This document shows, piece by piece, positions 7,077 to 12,426 of a stretch of DNA of 22,288 nt. Source of the DNA: Patescibacteria group bacterium UBA6899 (GTDB taxonomy: Bacteria; Patescibacteriota; Minisyncoccia; Phycocordibacterales; UBA6899). The position numbers and the translations under genes are program-made. The notes under the pieces were generated by a model, which was not told where the DNA came from, ran no database searches, and was given only the letters and a program-made list of their open reading frames with translations. Location: contig DKBN01000023.1 of NCBI GenBank assembly GCA_002451235.1, positions 1 to 22,288 on the forward strand, read 5' to 3'. Position 1 is the stretch's first letter, and every line of letters starts with the position of its first letter.

Positions 7077-8420
7077 ATGTTATTCGTTCATAAGCCGTGG
7101 GTGCGCCTCCTCCTCATCGTCGTACTGGCCGCAGGGATCTTCACCGCAGGGGTCTCCGTCGGTGAGAGCAATCGTCCGGAGCTGGAAAAGGTCGCTGGCG
7201 TCATCAACATTGCGCCCGATATCGCTTCGACCACGGACTCAGGAGCGGCATTCAATGAGATTTCCACATGTGTCGACGCAAAAGGCGTCGAAGTGCCGTG
7301 CATGCTCGACCATAATGGGACGTCTACCGAGAGGAAAGATCTCGATAAGCCGGCAAATTTTGATCAGTTCTGGAAAGCTTGGAACGTCATCAACGAGAAG
7401 TTCGTGCCGACGAAATCCGCGCCGGTGTCTAACCAAGAGAAGGTATGGGGAGCGATCCAGGGGCTCGCGCAATCGTTGAATGACCCCTACACCTATTTCC
7501 TCCCACCGCAGGAGAAACAGCTTTTCGAGCAGGACGTGAGTGGGACGTTCGGCGGAGTTGGCATGCAGATCGGGATGAAGGATGGTGTGCTCACTGTGAT
7601 CGCACCCCTGAAGGATTCGCCGGCAGAGCGTGCAGGGATCAAGGCGAACGATAAGATCCTGAAGATCGACGATGCGACAACGACGAACATGTCGATCGAC
7701 AAGGCGCTTTATCTCATCCGTGGTGAGATCGGGACCAAGGTCCGTCTTACGCTCTATCGTGAAGGACGAGACGAGCCGTTCACCGTCATGGTCGTTCGTG
7801 AGGAGATCAATGTCCCCACGATCGATACCAAGAAGAAAGATGGAGTATTCGTCGTCAGCCTCTACGGATTTCCGGCGACCGGTGCGGAGCTGTTCCGTCA
7901 ATCGTTGCGCGAGTTCGTGCAGTCAGGAACGGATAAATTGGTGCTTGATATGCGCGGAAATCCCGGTGGCTATCTCGAGGTTGCGGTCGATATGGCGAGC
8001 TGGTTCCTGCCGCAAGGGAAGGTCGTGGTCCGTGAAGAAGAGAAAGGGGGGGGCGGCATCACCTATCGCTCGAAGGGGTACAACGTGTTCGGCGACAAGT
8101 TCAAAATGGTGATAATGGTCGACGGCGGAACGGCATCGGCGGCGGAGATCTTGGCCGGAGCGCTATCCCAGCATAATGTCGCGACCCTCGTAGGGACAAA
8201 GACCTTCGGAAAGGGATCGGTGCAGGAACTCGTGCCTATCACCAACGACACTTCGCTCAAGGTGACGGTAGCGCGCTGGATCACGCCGAACGGTCTCTCG
8301 CTCTCTGAAGGCGGCCTCGACCCTGACATAGTAGTTCCCATCTCAAAGGGCGATATTGATCAAGGAAAGGATCCGCAGCTCGATAAAGCGATCGAGGTCG
8401 CGAAGGGATTCAAGTTCTAA
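7077..8420 (+). CDS. S41-family C-terminal processing protease (CtpA-like), membrane-anchored
   Basis: A 447-residue serine protease of the tail-specific/CtpA type, acting outside the membrane. It has an N-terminal signal anchor (about 8-28), a linker with two cysteines (65 and 75), an N-terminal helical part, a PDZ domain at about 160-245 (GVGMQIGMKDG, SPAERAGIKANDKILKIDD) and a peptidase domain with RGNPGGYL (293-300). The catalytic dyad is visible: S354 in GGTASAAEILAG and K379 in KTFGKGSVQ, 25 residues apart as in known Ctp enzymes. The start at 7077 is chosen because the promoter -10 lies just upstream. Likely roles are trimming of cell-wall or membrane protein C-termini. An 8-G run at 8046-8053 encodes part of a glycine stretch. 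Confidence 0.96.
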   Translation: MLFVHKPWVRLLLIVVLAAGIFTAGVSVGESNRPELEKVAGVINIAPDIASTTDSGAAFNEISTCVDAKGVEVPCMLDHNGTSTERKDLDKPANFDQFWKAWNVINEKFVPTKSAPVSNQEKVWGAIQGLAQSLNDPYTYFLPPQEKQLFEQDVSGTFGGVGMQIGMKDGVLTVIAPLKDSPAERAGIKANDKILKIDDATTTNMSIDKALYLIRGEIGTKVRLTLYREGRDEPFTVMVVREEINVPTIDTKKKDGVFVVSLYGFPATGAELFRQSLREFVQSGTDKLVLDMRGNPGGYLEVAVDMASWFLPQGKVVVREEEKGGGGITYRSKGYNVFGDKFKMVIMVDGGTASAAEILAGALSQHNVATLVGTKTFGKGSVQELVPITNDTSLKVTVARWITPNGLSLSEGGLDPDIVVPISKGDIDQGKDPQLDKAIEVAKGFKF

Positions 8421-8453
8421 CAGACCTCATTGGATCGCCGAGGGCTCTATGCC

Positions 8454-8481
8454 TTGCATAACGGTGCTTTTTGAGTATAAT
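8454..8481 (+). promoter_or_regulatory. promoter of rplI
   Basis: A perfect TATAAT (8476-8481) has TTGCAT (8454-8459) 16 bp upstream. It lies in the short gap after the protease gene, 35 nt before the rplI ATG. The -10 is convincing and the -35 is partial. Confidence 0.6.
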
Positions 8482-8516
8482 CCCCTCCATTGTCTTATCG
8501 ATGTAATGCGCAGTAT

Positions 8517-8963
8517 ATGAAGGTCATCTTACTTGAGAATGTCGCCCATGTCGGGAAAAAATACGAGCTTGCGGAAGTGAAGGCCGGCTACGCGAGGAAT
8601 TTCCTTCTCGCAAAGGGGCTGGCGGAACCTGTCACGAAAGCGAATGCTAAGCGAGTTGCAGAACTGCAACATAAACGTGCCGTGGAAACCGAAAAACAGC
8701 AGGCGCTCCTCGATGCTGCGGTAGGGAAGTTGAAGGGGGTGTCCGTGACAGTTGCTCGCAAGGCGAGTGAGGGCGGGCATCTTTATGCTGCGATCGCTAA
8801 AGAAGAGATCTCCAGGCTCATCATGGAGTCATTCGGGACAGAGATCCCCGAAGAGCACATTCATCTCGAACACCCGGTCAAATCACTCGGAGATCATACC
8901 ATCGTCGTGAAAGTGGGGGAGAGCATGACGGAGTTGACGCTTACCGTCACGGAAGAGAAGTAA
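8517..8963 (+). CDS. rplI: 50S ribosomal protein L9
   Basis: The 148-residue protein starts MKVILLENVAHVGKKYELAEVKAGYARNF in sense, the standard N-terminal rRNA-binding domain of L9. This is followed by the long connecting helix (about 42-75, K/A/E-rich) and the C-terminal domain with GGHLYAAIAKEEIS and HPVKSLGDHTIVVKVG. Length equals the family norm. The start at 8517 is preferred over the ATG 27 nt upstream because L9 begins exactly there. It is not beside rpsF-ssb-rpsR as in many bacteria but alone, with its own promoter and terminator. Several CPR groups lack L9, so its presence helps place the genome. Confidence 0.98.
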   Translation: MKVILLENVAHVGKKYELAEVKAGYARNFLLAKGLAEPVTKANAKRVAELQHKRAVETEKQQALLDAAVGKLKGVSVTVARKASEGGHLYAAIAKEEISRLIMESFGTEIPEEHIHLEHPVKSLGDHTIVVKVGESMTELTLTVTEEK

Positions 8964-8996
8964 GAAGAGTGATGGACAACCCCACCTGCCCTCAAC

Positions 8997-9029
8997 AAAA
9001 AAAAGAACGCCTCTAGGGCGCTCTTTTTT
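8997..9029. terminator. bidirectional intrinsic terminator between rplI and rpmA
   Basis: An A-run (8997-9004) and GAACGCC pair across the loop TCTAG (9012-9016) with GGCGCTC and a T-run (9024-9029). Pairs are GCC/GGC, C/G, one A-C mismatch, then GA/TC and the A/T tracts. The A and T tracts on both sides allow it to end both convergent genes. Confidence 0.85.
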
Positions 9030-9061
9030 GTATTGGATAGTATAGGCGAGGACGGCGGGGT

Positions 9062-9334
9062 CTATATGACGTTCGCGACCGCGCGCATGCTGGTGCGGCC
9101 ATTGAAGGTGGTCTTTCGTGCCTTGGTGAACTTCACCTTGCCCTCTTTCATGGCATACAGGGTATGGTCCTTTCCGACCTTGACGTTCTTCCCAGCAAGA
9201 ATGACCGTACCACGCTGGCGTACGATGACGTTCCCGGTCATTGCGCCTTCGCCGTCATGGATCTTGGTGCCAAGATACTTCGGTTGCGAGTCGCGCAGGT
9301 TCTTTGATGATCCGCCTGATTTTTTTGTTGCCAT
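9062..9334 (-). CDS. rpmA: 50S ribosomal protein L27
   Basis: The 90-residue protein has all L27 hallmarks: basic N-terminal tail MATKKSGGSSKN that reaches toward the peptidyl-transferase centre, RDSQPKYLGTK, the conserved VIVRQRGT core, and KDHTLYAMKEGKVKF. The family consensus start is MAHKKAGGS; here position 3 is T and 6 is S. There is no Firmicutes-style cleaved N-terminal extension. The gene is convergent with rplI and shares its terminator. It is not next to rplU (L21), its usual partner, at least within view. Confidence 0.97.
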   Translation of the reverse strand: MATKKSGGSSKNLRDSQPKYLGTKIHDGEGAMTGNVIVRQRGTVILAGKNVKVGKDHTLYAMKEGKVKFTKARKTTFNGRTSMRAVANVI

Positions 9335-9363
9335 ATCTCTCGTTCTTGGTTACAACTGACAGT

Positions 9364-9753
9364 ATGGTGAATCTACAGGAGATGGGAAGAAAAATCAAGA
9401 GGCTGCCGGACGTTCGGGGAGACATCTTTTTCTTTTCACTTCTGTTCCTCCTCTCACTGATCGTCTTTCTGGGATATCGGATATCTACGCAGGAGGACAG
9501 GAGGTTAGGGGAGCTGCGATTAAACACTAGGCAGGCGCAGCAAGGAATGATCGATGACTCAACATTGACAAATAATACAAACAATATTCTAATACAAGGC
9601 CAATATGTGGGATCGAGGGGTGGGCAGACATACCATCTCCCATCGTGTCCCGGGGCGAAAATGATCAAGGAAATCAATAAGATCTGGTTCCAAAGCAAGG
9701 CAACGGCCGAACAAGCTGGATATAAGCCGGCAGGGAATTGCCCCGGTATCTGA
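9364..9753 (+). CDS. small membrane protein with Ada-like metal-binding C-terminal domain
   Basis: A 129-residue protein of unknown function. It has a basic N-terminus (MGRKIKRLPDVRG), one TM helix (about 21-38), a polar Asn/Thr-rich linker (about 40-78), and a C-terminal module: YVGSR..., YHLPSCPGA (90-98), NKIWF (105-109), A-x-x-AGYKP (115-122) and GNC (124-126). This spacing of H91/C95, N-x-x-x-F, GYxP and C126 resembles the zinc-binding fold of Ada N-termini and related tails fused to nucleases and small CPR membrane proteins. Only two cysteines plus H91 are visible, so metal binding is inference. The start at 9364 leaves 29 bp to divergent rpmA; the ATG at 9382 is an alternative. Confidence 0.8.
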   Translation: MVNLQEMGRKIKRLPDVRGDIFFFSLLFLLSLIVFLGYRISTQEDRRLGELRLNTRQAQQGMIDDSTLTNNTNNILIQGQYVGSRGGQTYHLPSCPGAKMIKEINKIWFQSKATAEQAGYKPAGNCPGI

Positions 9754-9754
9754 C

Positions 9755-9782
9755 TTGCGCACTTTTTCCGGCAGGGTAATAT
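9755..9782 (+). promoter_or_regulatory. candidate promoter of the 9789-9901 RNA
   Basis: TTGCGC (9755-9760) and TAATAT (9777-9782) are separated by 16 bp. The predicted transcription start (about 9789) coincides with the first base of the folded region that follows. Both hexamers are imperfect (about 3 of 6 and 4 of 6). Confidence 0.35.
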
Positions 9783-9788
9783 GTTGAC

Positions 9789-9901
9789 TGGCCGGTGGTG
9801 CACCCTCACGCGAAGATGTTCGGCGGTCGAGTGAGAACTCCTACCAAACTACCGTGAGGAAGAGCCACATTAGGCCGGGACTGAGTCCCGGCCTCTTTTT
9901 T
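9789..9901 (+). ncRNA. candidate structured small RNA (three-way junction plus terminator), family unknown
   Basis: No protein gene covers this interval. By eye the RNA folds as an outer stem GTGG/CCAC (9795-9798 with 9865-9868), a symmetric 5x5 internal loop, and stem P1 CCTCACG/CGTGAGG (9804-9810 with 9853-9859). P1 encloses hairpin P2 CGAA/TTCG (9811-9814 with 9819-9822) and hairpin P3, GGT-GAGT closed by a GAGA tetraloop with ACTC-ACC (9825-9832 with 9837-9845). A perfect terminator follows. It does not contain the conserved core of SRP RNA, 5S rRNA, tmRNA or any riboswitch I can recall. The HxlR promoter lies downstream of the terminator, so this is not simply its leader. Confidence 0.4.
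9873..9901 (+). terminator. intrinsic terminator
   Basis: A perfect 9-bp stem GGCCGGGAC/GTCCCGGCC (9873-9881 with 9885-9893) with a TGA loop is followed by TCTTTTTT. It ends the candidate RNA and any read-through from the small membrane-protein gene. Confidence 0.92.
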
Positions 9902-9943
9902 GTACATGGATCTCTCTATCCACATCATTGTCGAGGATACATA

Positions 9944-9952
9944 TGCTATACT
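9944..9952 (+). promoter_or_regulatory. extended -10 promoter of the HxlR-family gene
   Basis: TGC followed by TATACT (9947-9952) forms an extended -10. No good -35 is seen at 16-18 bp. It lies between the upstream terminator and the ATG at 9983, giving a leader of about 24 nt without a clear Shine-Dalgarno. Confidence 0.5.
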
Positions 9953-9982
9953 CGCGGATACTTTCAAATTAACGATGTCCGT

Positions 9983-10306
9983 ATGAAGATGGAAAAAAAA
10001 CCAGGCGGTGGGGTCGAGGGTGCGCTTCGGATCATCGGACCCAAGTGGACCGTTCTTGTCATCAGGGAGCTTTTAACGGGGACAAAGAGATTCGGAGAAC
10101 TCGAACGGTCACTCAAGGGAGTTTCTCCCAGAACGCTTTCGCTACGACTCACGGCGATGGAGAAAGCGGGCGTGGTCGAGAGAAAGGTATTTGCGGAGGT
10201 CCCCCCCCGCGTCGAATATAAGCTTACACAGTCGGGGAGGGCGCTTGATCCGATCCTGCGGGCGATCGAGCGATGGGGTTCGGTCCACACAGGACGAACG
10301 CGATAG
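9983..10306 (+). CDS. HxlR-family winged-helix transcriptional regulator
   Basis: The 107-residue protein contains the HxlR core: GALRIIGPKWTVLVIRELLTG (helices 1-2), RFGELERSLKGVSPRTLSLRL (helix-turn-helix, about 37-57), MEKAGVVERK and the wing EVPPRVEYKLTQSG, then the dimerisation helix ALDPILRAIERWG. The start at 9983 places the domain at the protein's N-terminus as usual; the longer frame from 9854 would run through a terminator. Many HxlR proteins carry a redox-sensing Cys just before the first helix. This protein has no cysteine at all, so an aldehyde/oxidant switch of that kind is unlikely. Its target is unknown. A run of eight C (10201-10208) lies in the wing. Confidence 0.9.
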   Translation: MKMEKKPGGGVEGALRIIGPKWTVLVIRELLTGTKRFGELERSLKGVSPRTLSLRLTAMEKAGVVERKVFAEVPPRVEYKLTQSGRALDPILRAIERWGSVHTGRTR

Positions 10307-10335
10307 GGTGATACATTCGCCAAACAAGGTATTTC

Positions 10336-10344
10336 TGGTACTAT
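10336..10344 (+). promoter_or_regulatory. candidate extended -10 promoter for tRNA-Pro
   Basis: TGG followed by TACTAT (10339-10344) lies 46 nt before the tRNA. No clear -35 is visible. Placement in the gap between the HxlR gene and the tRNA makes it the best candidate. Confidence 0.35.
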
Positions 10345-10390
10345 GCATGGGTCTCAGGATCCCCGATACTGCTTAAGAAATGAGACGCCA

Positions 10391-10464
10391 CGGGGTGTAG
10401 TATAGTGGTAGTACGCGACCATGGGGTGGTTGTAGTCCGAGTTCGATTCTCGGCACCCCGACCA
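10391..10464 (+). tRNA. tRNA-Pro (anticodon GGG)
   Basis: A full 74-nt cloverleaf with encoded CCA. The acceptor CGGGGTG (10391-10397) pairs with CACCCCG (10454-10460), followed by A73 and CCA. The D-arm is 10400-10414. The anticodon stem CGACC/GGTTG (10416-10420 with 10428-10432) has a G-T pair and the loop ATGGGGT, so the anticodon GGG is at 10423-10425 with G37 after it. The T-arm CCGAG/CTCGG has loop TTCGATT. The C1-G72 pair, A73 and G37 are typical of bacterial tRNA-Pro. It reads CCC (and CCU by wobble) codons. Confidence 0.96.
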
Positions 10465-10479
10465 AGCGGAAGGGGTGAG

Positions 10480-10499
10480 GAGGCAAACTGCTTTGCCTC
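10480..10499. repeat. perfect hairpin directly after tRNA-Pro
   Basis: GAGGCAAA (10480-10487) and TTTGCCTC (10492-10499) form an 8-bp stem with a 4-nt loop, 15 nt after the tRNA CCA end. There is no following T-tract, so it is not a typical intrinsic terminator. It may help processing or stop read-through, or belong to the inserted element. Confidence 0.6.
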
Positions 10500-10512
10500 T
10501 GGCCGGAATCGA

Positions 10513-10550
10513 ATGGCGGAGCCATGTCCTGAGGCTGTCGAAGGACAGGC
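10513..10550. repeat. REP-like palindromes inside the tRNA-flanked insert
   Basis: Two hairpins lie side by side: ATGGC-GGA-GCCAT (10513-10525) and TGTCCT/AGGACA (10525-10530 with 10542-10547). The second can be extended by GCC/GGC. The sequence around 10527-10546 looks like the widespread intergenic palindrome type that pairs CCTGAG... with ...TCGAAGG, known as dispersed repeats in many bacteria. I cannot count copies in this genome. Confidence 0.5.
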
Positions 10551-10561
10551 GAGCCGGGGCA

Positions 10562-10597
10562 GCAAGTTCTTATGAGCATTGCGAATTAGAAACTTGC
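10562..10597. repeat. imperfect hairpin next to the second tRNA-end copy
   Basis: GCAAGTT (10562-10568) pairs with AACTTGC (10591-10597), with partial continuation (CT/AG) into an A/T-rich loop. It ends 2 nt before the duplicated tRNA 3' end at 10600, so it bounds the insert on that side. Confidence 0.5.
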
Positions 10598-10675
10598 GCC
10601 GATTCTCGGCACCCCGATCCAGTGAAAAATTATGTCAGCGTTCGATTTTTAACACGCAGTCCGAAGAGGAGAAGA

Positions 10676-10681
10676 GATAAT
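10676..10681 (+). promoter_or_regulatory. candidate -10 of the thpR-PEBP unit
   Basis: GATAAT lies 13 nt before the thpR ATG. No good -35 is seen. The purine-rich GAGGAG upstream (10666-10671) is too far from the ATG to serve as a ribosome binding site. A leader of about 6-7 nt is implied. Confidence 0.4.
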
Positions 10682-10694
10682 ATTTTGAGTACTC

Positions 10695-11273
10695 ATGCGT
10701 CTATTTCTCGCTCTCCCGCTCTCTTATGATTGGCTCAAGACGTTCGAGCATTATCGTGACGCGCATAGCGATATCAGATACTTGCGCTGGATGCCCCTGG
10801 AGAATCTCCATGTGACCGCTCTCTTCCTTGGGGAGGTGATGGACGCCACGCTTCCTCATGTGATCGAGAGAGCAGAGGAGATCGCGCACGCGACGCATAC
10901 TTTCATGCTCGACTTCCAAAGAATTCAATATGCGCCGCCTGAGACGCGTGCACACATGGTGTGGGCATATCTAGACGCCAGCCCCCTCTATGTTCGTATG
11001 GTACAGGAGCTCTCAGACTCATTTTCAGAGATCTTTGTCGGGCATGAGGACATCAAATCTTCGCTGCTCTCAGGGGGAATCGATATAGCTCCCCATGTCA
11101 CATTCGCACGGTTCAGAAGCGATCGTCCCCATCCGCGCGAACTCCATAAGTTACATCGTACCGAACGAGAAGGGGAGTCGCTTGCGTTCCGCGAACTAAG
11201 GTTATATCGAAGTCGGTTAAGGTCAGAGAGACCGACCTACGATGTTATAGACACCTTCGCCCTCAAGGATTAA
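10695..11273 (+). CDS. thpR: 2',5' RNA ligase / cyclic phosphodiesterase family protein
   Basis: A 192-residue 2H-phosphoesterase-superfamily protein. Both signature tetrapeptides are present: HVTA at 39-42 (after ENL, before LFLGEV) and HVTF at 134-137 (after IAP, before ARF). The N-terminus MRLFLALPLS matches the usual ThpR start (MRLFIAL...). In characterised relatives this fold hydrolyses 2',3'-cyclic phosphate ends or 2',5' bonds in RNA, in the cytoplasm. The region between the motifs (about 60-130) is somewhat divergent from the E. coli enzyme, so the exact substrate is uncertain. The gene is 12 nt upstream of the PEBP gene and probably co-transcribed with it. Confidence 0.9.
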   Translation: MRLFLALPLSYDWLKTFEHYRDAHSDIRYLRWMPLENLHVTALFLGEVMDATLPHVIERAEEIAHATHTFMLDFQRIQYAPPETRAHMVWAYLDASPLYVRMVQELSDSFSEIFVGHEDIKSSLLSGGIDIAPHVTFARFRSDRPHPRELHKLHRTEREGESLAFRELRLYRSRLRSERPTYDVIDTFALKD

Positions 11274-11285
11274 ACTGGCAATGCT

Positions 11286-11879
11286 ATGCGCAACTTGGCA
11301 TTGCTCCTTGGTGCGGTGGTGCTGGTCACTATCTTGACAGGTAGTTACTATATATTACATAATTCTGACGTGCCAAGGCGGCAATTCGTGTCTGCGACCC
11401 GCATGGCGCTCTATGATATGGAGATCACAAGCTCATCATTCCAAATGAACGGTTCGATCCCGACTGAATACACCTGTGAAGGAGACGGCCGGAACCCGCC
11501 ACTGTCATTCATTGGCGTTCCAGAAGAGGCGCGATCGCTCGCATTGGTGATGTATGACCCTGATGTGCCGCGGAATCTGCGGCCGGACGGGAATTGGGAT
11601 CATTGGCTGATATGGAACATGCCGACCGATACAAAGGGGATCTATTCCGGCGAAACACCGCCCGGAGTGCTCGGGTCAGGCACAGGCGGTCGAGTTGGAT
11701 ATCAGGGACCGTGCCCGCCTGACAAAGAACATCGTTACTACTTCGTCCTGTATGCGCTTGATGCGATGCTCGATCTCAAGGAAGGGGCGAGCCGACAAGC
11801 TTTGGAAAGTGCCATGGCGGGGCATGTCGTGACCCAGGCCGAACTCGTGGGACGCTACAACAGGGAAGCAAATAAATAG
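11286..11879 (+). CDS. YbhB/YbcL-type phosphatidylethanolamine-binding (PEBP) family protein, membrane-anchored
   Basis: The 197-residue protein has an N-terminal hydrophobic anchor or signal (about 4-24) and then a PEBP domain. It shows the family's ligand-pocket motifs: EYTCEGDGRNPPLSF (61-75), DPDVP (91-95), DHWLIWNMP (105-113), GYQGPCPP (138-145) and HRYYFVLYALD (149-159). Bacterial YbhB/YbcL proteins are related to Raf-kinase inhibitor proteins; their ligand is not established. Cysteines C64 and C143 could form a disulfide outside the membrane, as is common in the family. The anchor suggests an extracytoplasmic, membrane-tethered form. An overlapping ATG at 11281 is out of frame. Confidence 0.94.
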   Translation: MRNLALLLGAVVLVTILTGSYYILHNSDVPRRQFVSATRMALYDMEITSSSFQMNGSIPTEYTCEGDGRNPPLSFIGVPEEARSLALVMYDPDVPRNLRPDGNWDHWLIWNMPTDTKGIYSGETPPGVLGSGTGGRVGYQGPCPPDKEHRYYFVLYALDAMLDLKEGASRQALESAMAGHVVTQAELVGRYNREANK

Positions 11880-11918
11880 CGCCCCTTGTGGTTCAAGAGC
11901 AAGATCATAAAGGAAATA

Positions 11919-11954
11919 TAATACGTCGCACAATATATCTTTCGCGACGTATTA
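11919..11954. repeat. 11-bp perfect inverted repeat overlapping a -10-like hexamer
   Basis: TAATACGTCGC (11919-11929) and GCGACGTATTA (11944-11954) are perfect complements with a 14-nt A/T-rich loop. The left arm overlaps TATAAT (11917-11922). There is no long T-tract, so a role as terminator for the PEBP gene is only possible. An operator is the alternative, though no plus-strand gene follows. The rest of the gap (11880-12090) shows only the terminator-like hairpin listed separately. Confidence 0.6.
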
Positions 11955-12062
11955 ACTTTATGTTTGCCTCCATATTGCGCTGTTCGTATACTTGCCCATG
12001 TCGTACCTATCGATCGATCAGTGTATGCTTGAGTGGTTGGTTTTGCGAATAGGAATAATAAT

Positions 12063-12082
12063 GCCAGACAATGATGTCTGGC
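12063..12082 (-). terminator. terminator-like hairpin after the long minus-strand operon
   Basis: GCCAGACA (12063-12070) and TGTCTGGC (12075-12082) form a perfect 8-bp stem with loop ATGA, just after the last gene of the scpA-led operon. On the minus strand it is followed by ATTATTATTCC, a broken T-rich tail. This makes it a plausible, moderately strong terminator. Confidence 0.6.
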
Positions 12083-12090
12083 TGTTGAGA

Positions 12091-12384
12091 TCAGAACAAC
12101 GCTGGGGTTTCTGAAAGCTCTTTTTTTAGATAAGGCTTTGATACTTGGAATGCCCTGCGCACTTCCCTTTCCGCTTTCCCAAGTTCTGAGGCAGCCTGAG
12201 CAAGAGCTCGAGAGAGACGTGCACGGTCCCGTACGGCGTCCGCTTTCGCTTGTCGAGAGAGTTCCGCTCGCATCGATGCGATGCAAACGACAAGTGCATC
12301 AAATCTTAAGCGTGCGATCTCATAGCCGAGTTTTTCCGGCGGGAGTGCGCAGTTTGGTAACTGCGTGTGGTGGAATCGTTCCAT
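12091..12384 (-). CDS. hypothetical small helical protein
   Basis: A 97-residue protein I cannot assign. It starts MERFHHTQLPNCALPPEKLGY, then is almost entirely predicted helix rich in Ala, Arg, Glu and Leu (about 20-80), with no membrane segment or signal. It looks cytoplasmic, possibly a small helical bundle or nucleic-acid/protein-binding adaptor. A purine-rich GGAG lies 7 nt before the ATG, one of the few Shine-Dalgarno-like sites in the window and support for the start. It follows the M23 hydrolase by 42 nt on the same strand and is the last gene before a hairpin, so it is probably the tail of that operon. Overlapping frames on both strands lack protein-like composition. Confidence 0.7.
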   Translation of the reverse strand: MERFHHTQLPNCALPPEKLGYEIARLRFDALVVCIASMRAELSRQAKADAVRDRARLSRALAQAASELGKAEREVRRAFQVSKPYLKKELSETPALF

Positions 12385-12426
12385 AGAGGATCTCCGATGT
12401 CTAATGTTCGTGCTCGGACCATTGAA

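Larger units (their letters stand above)
10444..10617. repeat. direct repeats of the tRNA-Pro 3' end flanking a small hairpin-rich insert
   Basis: The 18-mer CGATTCTCGGCACCCCGA occurs inside the tRNA (10444-10461) and again, perfectly, at 10600-10617, exactly 156 bp downstream. The second copy is followed by TCCA instead of CCA. It holds only the 3' half of the T-arm and the acceptor strand, so it is not a second tRNA. The 138 bp between the copies contains no credible gene but has at least four inverted repeats. This resembles attachment-site duplication after integration at a tRNA 3' end, or a tRNA-scar from a small mobile repeat. Confidence 0.75.

Noticed and set aside
9789..9870. Identification of the structured RNA as 5S rRNA, SRP RNA, hammerhead ribozyme or a known riboswitch
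   Set aside because: The conserved cores (for example GGAAGCAGCC of SRP, CCGAAC of 5S, CTGATGA/GAAA of hammerhead) are not present.
10341..10579. Minus-strand reading frames of 68-74 codons across the tRNA-Pro and insert
   Set aside because: They are antisense to the tRNA and to the palindromes. Such tRNA-derived peptides are commonly mis-annotated as proteins.
10475..10729. Plus-strand frame of 84 codons in the tRNA-flanked insert
   Set aside because: It runs through four hairpins, the tRNA-end copy and into the thpR start, and has no protein-like signature.
11855..12286. A 143-codon minus-strand frame
   Set aside because: Overlaps the better-supported 97-residue protein, runs through the palindrome and terminator hairpin, and has low-complexity Ser/Arg composition.
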